DNA of 24,790 bases from a virus: positions 1 to 24,790 of the IMG/VR virus record IMGVR_UViG_3300038436_000150; one strand, written 5' to 3'. Position numbers and translations under genes: made by a program. The stretch's first letter is position 1; each line of letters starts with the position of its first letter. This document shows positions 15,057-21,623 of the stretch, in pieces. The notes under the pieces are model-generated. The model was not told the origin of the DNA. It saw nothing but the letters and a program-made list of their open reading frames with translations, and searched no databases.

Positions 15057-15466
15057 TGAGCCTGGCGCGGATCACTGCCCGCTTCATCGGCCAGCCCTAT
15101 CAGCTCGGGTTGGTGGACTGTTTCAGCGCGGTGCTCAACTATATCGAGGAGATGGGCTACACCATCCCGCCCGACTTCGAGGGGCAGACCAGGACAAGCT
15201 ACGCCGCCCTGTTCGCCGACCACCCGGCCGAGGCCAAGGCGCTCATGGTCCGCTTCATCGACTCCCTGCTGCCGGAGGTGCAGCCGGCCTTTGCCTTTGC
15301 CGGCGACATCCTGCTGCTCCGCCTGGGCGACTCCCTGCCCTTTCTGGCCATCGACGGCGGCAACGGCACCATCATCGCCGCCTCGGAGTCCCGCGGTGTG
15401 GGGCTTTCTTCCCTCCGCAAATATACAGTCATGAGGGCGTGGCGATGCCGCAGGCAATCCCTTTAG
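15056..15466 (+). CDS. NlpC/P60-like tail tip protein, catalytic His apparently missing
   Basis: A 136-residue protein starting at ATG 15056 inside a longer open frame; the overlap with the DUF2163 stop fixes this start. It has the plan of tail-associated NlpC/P60 peptidases: GLVDCFSAVLNYIEE (18-32) with Cys22 in the nucleophile position, and AGDILLLRLG (82-91) equal to the usual 'GDLllf'. The strand that should carry the catalytic His ('HvgIy') reads SLPFLAIDGG (93-102), with no His. The only His in the protein is at residue 56 (ADHPAE). It may therefore be structural, or use another residue. The family usually cuts peptidoglycan during DNA entry. The next gene overlaps its end. Confidence 0.75.
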   Translation: MSLARITARFIGQPYQLGLVDCFSAVLNYIEEMGYTIPPDFEGQTRTSYAALFADHPAEAKALMVRFIDSLLPEVQPAFAFAGDILLLRLGDSLPFLAIDGGNGTIIAASESRGVGLSSLRKYTVMRAWRCRRQSL

Positions 15467-17910
15467 CCGCGGCCATAGCCCTGGCCGCCGCCGAGACCAC
15501 CGCGATGACCACCGCCCTGTGGATGGCTGGGGCCACCATCGTTTCCGGCCTGCTCCAGCAATCCATGGCGAAAAAGCCCTCCTCGGCGGGCAGCACCGTG
15601 GAGCAGGGCGGCTACAAGGTGGCCACCCGCTCCTCCCAGGAAGCGCACCGGATCGTCTACGGCACCTACAAGCTGGCCGGCAACGAGGTCTTTATCGAGG
15701 CCACCGGCAGCGACAACAAGGATTTGTGGCTGGTGCAGAACTTCGCCGAGGGCGAGGTCGAGGGCATCGTTTCCGTGGGCGGCGTGCCCCAGGTCTTTCT
15801 CGACGACCGGCTCTACGACACCTACGGCGGCAACGCCGCCGTCTGGTTCCACAACGGCAGCGCCACCCAGACCTACGACACCAGCCTCCACGCGGCCGTG
15901 CCGAAGTGGGACGACAACAAGCGCTACTGCGCCTACGGGGTCTTCAAGCTCACCTACAACCGGGACTACTTTTCGAGCAAGCCGCTCATCACCCTGCTGC
16001 TCAAGGGCCGCAAGCTCTACGATTTCCGCACCGGCCTCACCGCCTGGAGCGACAACCCGGTATTGGCCGCCTACGACTGGTTCACCAACACCCGCTACGG
16101 CCTGGGGGTGAATCCGGTCAAGATCGACCTCGCCTCCTGGACCAGCGCGGCGAACTATTGCGATGCCAAGGGGTGGCACCTCAACATGGTGATCGCCGAC
16201 CGCTCCAACTCCTACGACACCATGGAGGACATCCTCCGCCACTTCCGGGGCGAGATTGTCTGGAGCGGCCGGGAATATGCCCTGCGGTATGCCGACCTCA
16301 ACTACGAGTCGGTGGCCATGTCGCTCGGGGATGAGCACATCGTGCAAAACAGCGACGGCAAGGCCTCGCTGACCATCTCGCAGCCCTCCCGGTTCGGCAA
16401 GGCGGATGGCCTGCTGGTCAAGTTCGTGGACGTGGCCAAAGGCTACTCCCTGGACGATCTGCCGGTGGGTGACCAGGCCGGGGTGATCAACGACCTTTCC
16501 CTGCTCGGCTCGACCGACAAGGCCCACGTGGTGGAGATCGCCAGCTACTTCCTGGAACGGGCCAATCTCGACCGAACCATCAGCGGCGTGTTCCGCGACG
16601 ATTGCGTTGCCCTGGAACCCCACGACCTGGTGGACCTCTCCTGCTCCGCCTTCGCCATCGCCAACCAGCTCATGCGGGTGCAGCAGCGCGACCGCCAGGA
16701 GGATGGCCAGGTGACCCTGGTGCTCTCATACGAGTCCGAAGACCTTTACAACCAGGTCATCGACATCACCCCCGAAAACGTCTACACCTGCACCCTGCCG
16801 GACCGCAACATCGAGCCGCCCGGCGTCGGCAACGTGCAGATCAGCGAGGAGAACTACGCTGTCCGCCTGCGCACCTTTACCCGGCTCAATGTCTCCTACC
16901 AGCTCCCGGCCGGCTACCCGTGGTTCGACCATGTGGAGGTGTGGCAGTCGCTCGATGGCGGCGCCACCTACACGCACCAGTTCAACGTCGCCGCCCCCGG
17001 CACCGGCTTCACCATCGACTCGGTGGAAGAGGGGAAGACCTACTATTTCCGGCTGATCACCGTCAGCATCCACGGCAAGCGCACGCCGGACCTCCAGGCC
17101 CCGGTGGCAAGCTATGCCGTGCAGGGCCGCGACGATGCGCCACAGTCGCTCGGTAGCCTGGAGGTGGCGGTTGGCGATACCTCGTCCGTCCGCTCCTATT
17201 CCGCGCCGGTGACCGACCCGGATGTGGACATCTACGAGTTCCGCCTCGGGGCAACGTGGAGCGGTGGGGTTTTTCTCGCGAGCATGAAGATGCCCAACCT
17301 GCCGCTGCCCGGCGTCAAGCCCGGCAACTTCACCATCTTCGCCAACACCAGGGCCAGCAACGGGCTCTATGGCGCGGTGCCGCGCTCGGTTTCCCTCTCC
17401 ATCTCCGACCCGCCCGACCACTGGTCCGTGCTCGCCACCTCGTCCGGCGACTATGCCTCCGGCACCTTCGACAACGCCGAGCAGGTCTCCTATGCCGCCG
17501 AGAACTATCTCAAGTGTTCCCACACCGGCGGCGTGCTCACCGGCAGCTACAGATCGGCGGTGATCGACCGCGGGGCATCCGGCCGCTATCTCGCCTATGT
17601 CCTGGCAGAGGTGGCGGTGGCCGGCGAGGGCACCCAGTGGGATGATCTGTTGTCGGCCGGCGAGACCTGGGCCGCGGCCCTGGCGCCTGGGCAGAAATGG
17701 CGCGAGGTGTGGATGCTGGACGAGGCGCCCACGGTGAAGATGCGGTTGTGGTACGGCGACACCAACCCACCCACCAACGTGGTGGAGCGCATGGAAATCC
17801 TCTCCGCCATCGTGGAAGGGCAATACTACCAGGTGGAGATCGACATCACCGACCCGCTGGCCACCACCAATGCCCTGGTGGGTCCGTACACCCTGAAACT
17901 CTGCCAGTAG
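15445..17910 (+). CDS. Tail tip attachment protein (lambda J-like / GTA-type hub, FN3 domain)
   Basis: An 821-residue protein from ATG 15445, with GAGGG seven bases upstream (GTG 15439 is too close to it). The N-terminus is hydrophobic (AIPLAAAIALAAAETT ... LWMAGATIVSGLL), as in other tip proteins of this class. The region about 35-330 holds segments such as AHRIVYGTYKLAGNEVFIE and RTGLTAWSDNPVLAAYDWFTNTRYGLG that are characteristic of phage tip/J proteins. Residues about 455-560 look like a fibronectin type III module (VEVWQSLDGGATYTHQF ... GKTYYFRLITVS). The C-terminal 250 residues are beta-rich. It should form the central spike and possibly contact the receptor. It follows the NlpC/P60-like gene with an overlap of 22 bases. 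Confidence 0.88.
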   Translation: MPQAIPLAAAIALAAAETTAMTTALWMAGATIVSGLLQQSMAKKPSSAGSTVEQGGYKVATRSSQEAHRIVYGTYKLAGNEVFIEATGSDNKDLWLVQNFAEGEVEGIVSVGGVPQVFLDDRLYDTYGGNAAVWFHNGSATQTYDTSLHAAVPKWDDNKRYCAYGVFKLTYNRDYFSSKPLITLLLKGRKLYDFRTGLTAWSDNPVLAAYDWFTNTRYGLGVNPVKIDLASWTSAANYCDAKGWHLNMVIADRSNSYDTMEDILRHFRGEIVWSGREYALRYADLNYESVAMSLGDEHIVQNSDGKASLTISQPSRFGKADGLLVKFVDVAKGYSLDDLPVGDQAGVINDLSLLGSTDKAHVVEIASYFLERANLDRTISGVFRDDCVALEPHDLVDLSCSAFAIANQLMRVQQRDRQEDGQVTLVLSYESEDLYNQVIDITPENVYTCTLPDRNIEPPGVGNVQISEENYAVRLRTFTRLNVSYQLPAGYPWFDHVEVWQSLDGGATYTHQFNVAAPGTGFTIDSVEEGKTYYFRLITVSIHGKRTPDLQAPVASYAVQGRDDAPQSLGSLEVAVGDTSSVRSYSAPVTDPDVDIYEFRLGATWSGGVFLASMKMPNLPLPGVKPGNFTIFANTRASNGLYGAVPRSVSLSISDPPDHWSVLATSSGDYASGTFDNAEQVSYAAENYLKCSHTGGVLTGSYRSAVIDRGASGRYLAYVLAEVAVAGEGTQWDDLLSAGETWAAALAPGQKWREVWMLDEAPTVKMRLWYGDTNPPTNVVERMEILSAIVEGQYYQVEIDITDPLATTNALVGPYTLKLCQ

Positions 17911-17919
17911 GAGACTGCC

Positions 17920-18561
17920 ATGGCACAAGACTTTACCGATAACATCCCGGCCGCTGCCAACGATGGGCTGGATGACCTCGGCAAGATGCAGAAGAACTTC
18001 GCGGCGCTCAAGTCGCAGTTCTCCGGTGCCGGTGCCCCGCCCAACCCGGTGGCTGGCATGCCGTGGGTGGACCAGACCCGGCACATGTTCTGCGTCCGCA
18101 ACGAGGCGAACACCGCGTGGCAAGATATTTTCGACATGGCCAACGGCATCCCGGCCGGCCAGCAGCCCGCCTTCCCCTCCGGCACCCGCCTGGCCTTTCA
18201 GCAGACCACCGCGCCGACCGGGTGGACCAAGGATACCGCGGCGGCCATCAACGACAGCATCCTCCGGCTGGTGACCGGTACCGTGGGTTCCGGCGGCTCC
18301 ACCGCGTTTTCCAGCTTCAACGGCCAGAGCGCCACCGGGGCGACCACGTTGAGCACGGCGCAGATGCCGAGCCACAATCATCTGCACATGATCAATGGGG
18401 AAGTTGGTGGCTCTACCGCCGGATGGAGTCTGGCCCCCCGGTATGATTTAGTGTATCCGACTGCTATATCTACGAGTTCAGCCGGCGGCGGTGGCTCCCA
18501 CACCCACCCGCTGACCCACTCCATCAAGTACTACGACTTCGTCATTGCGAGCAAAGACTGA
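17920..18561 (+). CDS. Tail fibre / receptor-binding protein (collar-type, HxH motifs)
   Basis: A 213-residue protein with an AGGAG site. The N-terminal 80 residues (helical, then AGMPWVDQTRHMFCVRNE) likely attach it to the tail tip. GTRLAFQQTTAPTGWTKDT (88-106) is a hallmark of tail collar/fibre proteins, and the C-terminal domain has the histidine pairs SHNH (151-154) and SHTHPLTH (193-200) followed by YYDFVIASK, as in fibres that bind metal ions between trimer chains. It probably recognises the host surface. Codons for about residues 157-188 (18390-18482) are less GC-rich than their surroundings, hinting at exchange of the receptor-binding tip. The stop overlaps the next ATG. Confidence 0.88.
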   Translation: MAQDFTDNIPAAANDGLDDLGKMQKNFAALKSQFSGAGAPPNPVAGMPWVDQTRHMFCVRNEANTAWQDIFDMANGIPAGQQPAFPSGTRLAFQQTTAPTGWTKDTAAAINDSILRLVTGTVGSGGSTAFSSFNGQSATGATTLSTAQMPSHNHLHMINGEVGGSTAGWSLAPRYDLVYPTAISTSSAGGGGSHTHPLTHSIKYYDFVIASKD

Positions 18562-18917
18562 TGGCAAACACCAAGATCATCTGCCCCATGATGGGCACCG
18601 AGTGCGTGGAGGGCGGCGCGATCCGCAACAACGAGCTGGTGGCCTGCCGCTACTGGATATGCGTGCAGGGCAAGCACCCGCAAACCGGCGAGGTGGTGAA
18701 CAACCACGACTGCGCCATTGCTTGGCTGCCGGTGCTGCTCATCGAGAACAGCAAGGTCAACCGGGAGACCGGCGCTGCGGTGGAGAGCCTGCGGAATGAG
18801 GAAGTCAAGATGGGCGGCAGCGTGATCGGCGCGCTGCTGGCGGTGGCGCAGGCCCAGCCGCAACTCGGCCGGCACGGCGCCGCGCTTCCGGCCATCGACA
18901 TTACCAAGGAGGATTGA
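18561..18917 (+). CDS. Cysteine-rich small phage protein, function unknown
   Basis: A 118-residue protein with five cysteines in its first half (residues 8, 15, 29, 34 and 51): ICPMMGTEC, ACRYWICVQGKHP and NNHDCA. The pattern suggests a zinc or iron-sulfur site. The second half is helical and ends with an acidic tail. It starts in a TGATG overlap with the tail fibre gene, so it may be a fibre chaperone or an accessory tail protein, but the cysteine pattern does not resemble any fibre chaperone I know. I do not recognise a family. The next gene starts one base after its stop, with AAGGAGG placed inside this gene's end. Confidence 0.6.
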   Translation: MANTKIICPMMGTECVEGGAIRNNELVACRYWICVQGKHPQTGEVVNNHDCAIAWLPVLLIENSKVNRETGAAVESLRNEEVKMGGSVIGALLAVAQAQPQLGRHGAALPAIDITKED

Positions 18918-18918
18918 T

Positions 18919-19149
18919 ATGCGAATCACCATTATCCACGACGACGGCGTGGTGGGCGTGGACGGAGTATTCCGGCCCGTTGACCTCGCCACCCTGCCCG
19001 ACAACATCCACGCGGTGCAGTTCGACACCGCCACCACCAGCGGGCACGTCGAGCACCGCAACCCGCAACGCAACCGGGCCATCGACCAGGCGGCGTGGGA
19101 TATGGAGTTTGCCTGGTTTGTCGAGCTGTGGGAGCAGGCGGGGGCGTAG
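18919..19149 (+). CDS. Small phage protein of unknown function, 76 aa
   Basis: A 76-residue acidic protein (MRITIIHDDGVVGVDGVFRP ... WDMEFAWFVELWEQAGA) with a perfect AAGGAGG eight bases before ATG 18919 (GATTGAT spacer). The N-terminal half is beta-like ('itiihdDgvv.vdg....vdl..lp..ihavqfd'), a pattern I associate with small conserved proteins next to tail fibre genes, and the C-terminal half is helical with many aromatic residues. Its role is not known; fibre assembly is a guess from position. The following gene begins directly after its TAG. Confidence 0.6.
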   Translation: MRITIIHDDGVVGVDGVFRPVDLATLPDNIHAVQFDTATTSGHVEHRNPQRNRAIDQAAWDMEFAWFVELWEQAGA

Positions 19150-19722
19150 ATGAAGGCCACTCTGCGGGAGGACATTGTCGTGAGCGTGGGCCGGGGCGAG
19201 GTGGAGATCGGCCCCTTGCCAGCCGGGGTGGGGGTGGAGCGGCTGCGCTGGGATGGTGGCCAGCTCGTGGACCTGGCCACCGTGGAGCTGATCCACGTCC
19301 GCCACCTGGGCGGCACCCACTTTGAGCTGCACGCGGTAGCGGTTGCCGGCTCCCAGCCGGTGGCCATGAGCTATCTCAACCGCCGCCACCTCACCGTGGC
19401 CGAGGGCATTATCCGCCTCAAGACCCAGGCGGAGATCGATGCCGAACAGGTGGCCGAGCACAACGGCCTGCTCAAGGCCAACCTCCGGCAGGCGTTGTGC
19501 CGCGGCATCGGCGACAGCGGCGACCAGGTGGCGGACATCAACAAGATGCTCTACCTGCTCGCCGAGGCCATCTGCGGCGACGCCACCGCCCTGGCCGCCC
19601 TGAACGAACTGCTCCCCGCCATGCGCGGCACCTACAGCATCTACATCAGCAAGGCCAAACTCGCCACCAACGCCACCGTGCTCAAGACCCTGGTGCCACC
19701 CTATTACGAGGCGAAGTTGTAG
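19150..19722 (+). CDS. Phage protein of unknown function, 190 aa (tail fibre region)
   Basis: A 190-residue protein starting at ATG 19150, next to the previous stop. The N-terminal 80 residues read as short beta strands (LREDIVVSVGRGEVEIGPLP, LVDLATVELIHVRHLGGTHFELHAV). The second half is helical, with the segment IRLKTQAEIDAEQVAEHN and a LLPAMRGTYSIYISKAKLATNATVLKTLVPPYYEAKL end. It completes the rightward tail block; no further tail gene follows. I do not recognise the family. Its position after the fibre suggests an accessory or host-range function, which is inference only. Confidence 0.6.
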   Translation: MKATLREDIVVSVGRGEVEIGPLPAGVGVERLRWDGGQLVDLATVELIHVRHLGGTHFELHAVAVAGSQPVAMSYLNRRHLTVAEGIIRLKTQAEIDAEQVAEHNGLLKANLRQALCRGIGDSGDQVADINKMLYLLAEAICGDATALAALNELLPAMRGTYSIYISKAKLATNATVLKTLVPPYYEAKL

Positions 19723-19953
19723 ATGGAGGAACCAGATGGAATGGCCAGATAAGTGAGGTCGGGACGGGGGGGATAGCCCCTTCCCCGACCAGGAGGAATA
19801 AAAGGAGCGGCTGGAGTGGTGCGGTAACACCACCCCAGCCACCGAACCCACAGAGGCAGCCTGTGAGCCCAGCCAAGGCTCCTCACCGCGACGTCACGGC
19901 GGGGTGGAGCTTATCACATCAAACATGGTTTGAAAAGTGGAGGCTCACGTATC
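19723..19953 (+). promoter_or_regulatory. Structured leader: run of stem-loops before the methyltransferase gene
   Basis: This 231-base gap holds no convincing gene but several consecutive inverted repeats. (1) GGTCGGG (19757-19763) pairs with CCCGACC (19784-19790), enclosing GGGG-ATAG-CCCC. (2) GGCTGG-A-GTGGTG (19809-19821) pairs with CACCAC-C-CCAGCC (19828-19840) around the loop CGGTAA, with one A/C mismatch in a 13-position stem. (3) CACAG (19849-19853) pairs with CTGTG (19861-19865). (4) GAGCC (19865-19869) can pair with GGCTC (19877-19881). (5) CAAAC-ATG-GTTTG lies at 19920-19932. GTGGAGG (19937-19943) is the likely ribosome site for the gene that follows. No T-run follows any hairpin, so simple termination is unlikely. 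A role in controlling the methyltransferase is inference. Confidence 0.6.
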
Positions 19954-20784
19954 ATGCCCAAACCCATAATCCCCTGGATCGGCGGCAAGCGAAAGCTGGC
20001 GTCGGCCATATTTCCGCTTTTCCCGGATCACCAGTGTTATGTGGAGCCGTTCTGCGGGGCGGCTGCCCTGTTTTTTCTCAAGCAACCGTCGCCGGTGGAA
20101 GTGCTGAACGATATCAACGGCGAGTTGGTCAACCTATACCGGGTGGTCAAGCACCATCTGGAGGAGCTGTATAAGCAGTTCAAGTGGACCCTGGCGAGTC
20201 GCAGTAACTGGGAGTGGCTCCAAGTCACCCCTGCCAAGACGCTCACGGATGTCCAGCGGGCGGCCCGTTTCCTGTACCTCCAAAAGCTCGCCTTTGGCGG
20301 TAAGGTGGACGGCCAGTGTTTCGGTACCGCCACGACCAGCCGGCCGAGATTCAACATCTTCACCCTGGAGGAAGACCTTCAGGAGGCCCACTTTCGCTTG
20401 GCTCGCACGACCATCGAGCATCTGCCCTGGCAAGAGGCGGTCTGCCGCTACGACCGGCCGCACACCCTCTTTTACTGCGATCCGCCTTATTGGCAGGTGG
20501 AGGGCTATGGTGTAGATTTCCCATGGGAAGAGTACGAGGCCCTGGCCAGGATGGCCAAGGAGATCGAGGGGCAGATGATCATCTCGATCAACGATCACCC
20601 CGACATTCGCGAGTTATTCAAGGGCTTGCCGGTGGTAGAGATCGACCACAAGTACACCGTGGCCGGCGGCGACTCGGCAACGAGCTGCGTTGAACTGGTA
20701 TATGGGACGTGGCCAGGTGGTGTGCCAAGGCCAAGGGTTGTTCAGCAAGGTTTGTTTGACGGCACAGGCTCAAATGTGTTTTGA
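19954..20784 (+). CDS. Phage DNA N6-adenine methyltransferase (D12/Dam class)
   Basis: A 276-residue enzyme from ATG 19954, with GTGGAGG ten bases upstream; the frame is open to a TTG at 19930, which lacks such a site. Motifs of the D12 class are clear: PWIGGKRKL (7-15, motif X), YVEPFCGAAALFF (29-41, SAM-binding motif I), VLNDINGELVNLYR (50-63) and the catalytic DPPY (176-179). It transfers a methyl group from S-adenosylmethionine to adenine, as Dam does on GATC, although the target here cannot be read from sequence. As the last gene before the phage right end it holds the place of mom in Mu, so protection of phage DNA from restriction is the likely job. The stop is 68 bases from the phage end. 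Confidence 0.92.
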   Translation: MPKPIIPWIGGKRKLASAIFPLFPDHQCYVEPFCGAAALFFLKQPSPVEVLNDINGELVNLYRVVKHHLEELYKQFKWTLASRSNWEWLQVTPAKTLTDVQRAARFLYLQKLAFGGKVDGQCFGTATTSRPRFNIFTLEEDLQEAHFRLARTTIEHLPWQEAVCRYDRPHTLFYCDPPYWQVEGYGVDFPWEEYEALARMAKEIEGQMIISINDHPDIRELFKGLPVVEIDHKYTVAGGDSATSCVELVYGTWPGGVPRPRVVQQGLFDGTGSNVF

Positions 20785-20797
20785 TCTGGTCAAGACG

Positions 20798-20852
20798 ATT
20801 TCGGCGACGAGTTTTCGCAATTTTCGCGCTCGGGTTTTCGCGCGCCGCTTCA
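20798..20852 (+). repeat. Right end of the transposable phage (Mu attR-like transposase sites)
   Basis: Three TTTTCGC heptamers (20812-20818, 20821-20827, 20835-20841) and a degenerate fourth (near 20798) precede the terminal GCGCCGCTTCA at 20842-20852. From memory of the published Mu end, Mu finishes TTTTTCGTGCGCCGCTTCA, so the last 18 bases here differ at one position. MuA-binding sites of Mu contain CGAAA-type cores, which read TTTCG on this strand. The element ends with CA, as Mu-family ends do. The base after it begins a sequence shared with host repeats at 22828 and elsewhere. A 5-base target duplication would be AGAAA (20853-20857), but the left end is outside the window. Confidence 0.75.
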
Positions 20853-20938
20853 AGAAAAGAACGCAGAGGCGCAAGGGCGCGGAGAATTTCCCGGCAAAAA
20901 ACTTTGCGTCCTTGCGCCTTGGCGTTGTGCTTTTGTCT
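20853..20938. repeat. Host intergenic repeat, type B, copy 1 (phage insertion site)
   Basis: Left arm AAGAACGCAGAGGCGCAAGG and right arm CTTGCGCCTTGGCGTTGTGC form a long imperfect inverted repeat. Related copies lie near 21745-21785 (right arm only), 22582-22690 and 22825-22920. The left arm begins directly at the phage end, so the phage has inserted in or next to this copy and presumably removed or displaced its start to the far side of the prophage. The copies fit the class of dispersed 'GCAAAGGCGC' repeats found between genes of many bacteria. They have no coding capacity and may act as bidirectional transcription terminators. Confidence 0.7.
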
Positions 20939-20953
20939 TTGGCTGACAGCTAT

Positions 20954-21026
20954 CCCGTAGGAGCCGCTTCAGCGGCGATCGAAACGAGGCAGGATCGCGG
21001 CTCAAGCCGCTTCTGCTGGGGTGCGA
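20954..21026. repeat. REP-like palindromic element, type A, copy 1
   Basis: GTAGGAGCCGCTTCAGCGGC followed, after about 20 bases, by GCGGCTCAAGCCGCTTCTGC. Each arm contains its own small palindrome (CCGCTTCAGCGG), and the two arms are also roughly inverted to each other. The sequence is very similar to REP elements of the GTAGGAGCGGCTTCAGCCGCGA type known from other proteobacteria. Three more copies follow in this window. No REP-associated transposase (RAYT) gene is seen here. Confidence 0.75.
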
Positions 21027-21048
21027 GATGATCGCTGACGGCTGATTG

Positions 21049-21345
21049 CTACTCGCTATTTTTCCGCCGCATCAACTCGGAGAACAGCTCATACACCTCC
21101 CGGCGATGGCCCACGGCGTGAACTCGGATAGTCTCGCGTGGTGGCGGGTCAACCGTATAGATGATCCGATACCGTTTTGTTTTGAAGGCAAGAAAACCGG
21201 TCAGTTCTTCTTGGAGTTCCTTGCCGGCCGACGGTCTCCGCGCGATCTCGTTGAGGGCGGCCCGGATGAGTTTTTTGATGTCGGGAGAAAGGTGGGTCAC
21301 CGCTTCCGCCACTGCCGGCGTCAGTAAGATACGGTGTCCTTTCAT
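21049..21345 (-). CDS. RelE/ParE-family toxin
   Basis: A 98-residue basic protein with the plan of RelE/ParE toxins: N-terminal helices (SPDIKKLIRAALNEIARRP, residues 20-38), then GKELQEELTGFLAFKTKRYRIIYTVD (beta strands with the family-typical 'YRIIY') and a VHAVGHRREVYELF end that resembles the 'I..IghR.dvY' motif. RelE members cut mRNA on the ribosome and ParE members poison gyrase; which applies is not decided by sequence alone, although the HRREVY ending is common in the RelE-like branch. Its ATG overlaps the antitoxin stop (ATGA), so the two are translated together from the minus strand. Confidence 0.88.
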   Translation of the reverse strand: MKGHRILLTPAVAEAVTHLSPDIKKLIRAALNEIARRPSAGKELQEELTGFLAFKTKRYRIIYTVDPPPRETIRVHAVGHRREVYELFSELMRRKNSE

Positions 21346-21611
21346 TCCGGCAGCACCGAGTCAACGTCCAGCCAGCGGCCATGGCGCGCGTCCTCGCGGG
21401 ATTTGTTGAGTTGCGCCATGATCTCCGGGTCGGCCAGTATTTCGATGGTTTCGAGCAACCCCTCGAAGCGGGCCAGGCTGATGAGCACCGCCTCGGGCAC
21501 GCCATTTTTGGTGATAGCGTACGTGTCATCCCGGTCATGGATGGCGCGGACCATATCCAGTAATTTGCTCTTGGCCTGGGTGATCGGGACAAAATGTTCG
21601 ATGGTGGTCAT
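21342..21611 (-). CDS. Phd/YefM-family antitoxin
   Basis: An 89-residue protein. The start at 21611 (MTTIEHFVPITQAKSKLLDMV) is chosen because GAGGAG lies six bases upstream and the Phd/YefM fold begins here; an ATG at 21707 would add a segment unlike the family and cross the promoter. The DNA-binding N-terminal domain shows ITQAKSKLLDMVRAI and the DTYAITKNGVPEAVLIS strand pair, the classic 'y.It.nG.p.aVl.s' signature. The acidic C-terminus (LNKSREDARHGRWLDVDSVLPE) should wrap and neutralise the toxin. It is the first gene of the operon and probably represses it together with the toxin. Confidence 0.9.
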   Translation of the reverse strand: MTTIEHFVPITQAKSKLLDMVRAIHDRDDTYAITKNGVPEAVLISLARFEGLLETIEILADPEIMAQLNKSREDARHGRWLDVDSVLPE

Positions 21612-21623
21612 GATGCGCTCCTC

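Larger units (their letters stand above)
1..20852 (+). mobile_element. Right (late) part of a Mu-type transposable prophage
   Basis: The whole stretch is a single rightward block of virion genes with short gaps or overlaps. The head genes follow the Mu order (small terminase, large terminase, DUF935 portal, MuF, gpG, protease/scaffold, capsid, DUF1320, DUF1834). The tail genes are those of a long non-contractile tail. The right end is placed at 20852, where the sequence matches the last bases of the Mu right end and a host repeat starts at the next base. The left end, repressor, transposase (MuA), MuB and lysis genes are not present and must lie upstream. No inactivating stop or frameshift was seen in the late genes, so the virion module looks intact. 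Mu-like heads with siphovirus tails are known in B3/D3112-type phages; the assignment to a particular genus is not attempted. Confidence 0.9.

Noticed and set aside
17920-19722. Diversity-generating retroelement acting on the tail fibre
   Set aside because: No reverse transcriptase gene and no template repeat were seen near the fibre; the AT-richer patch alone is not evidence.
19757-19840. Intrinsic transcription terminator after the tail genes
   Set aside because: The hairpins are stable, but none is followed by a T-run, and the methyltransferase gene continues in the same direction.
20690-21031. 113-codon open frame reading rightward over the methyltransferase end
   Set aside because: It overlaps the methyltransferase gene, crosses the phage boundary and runs into host repeats, so it cannot be a conserved gene.
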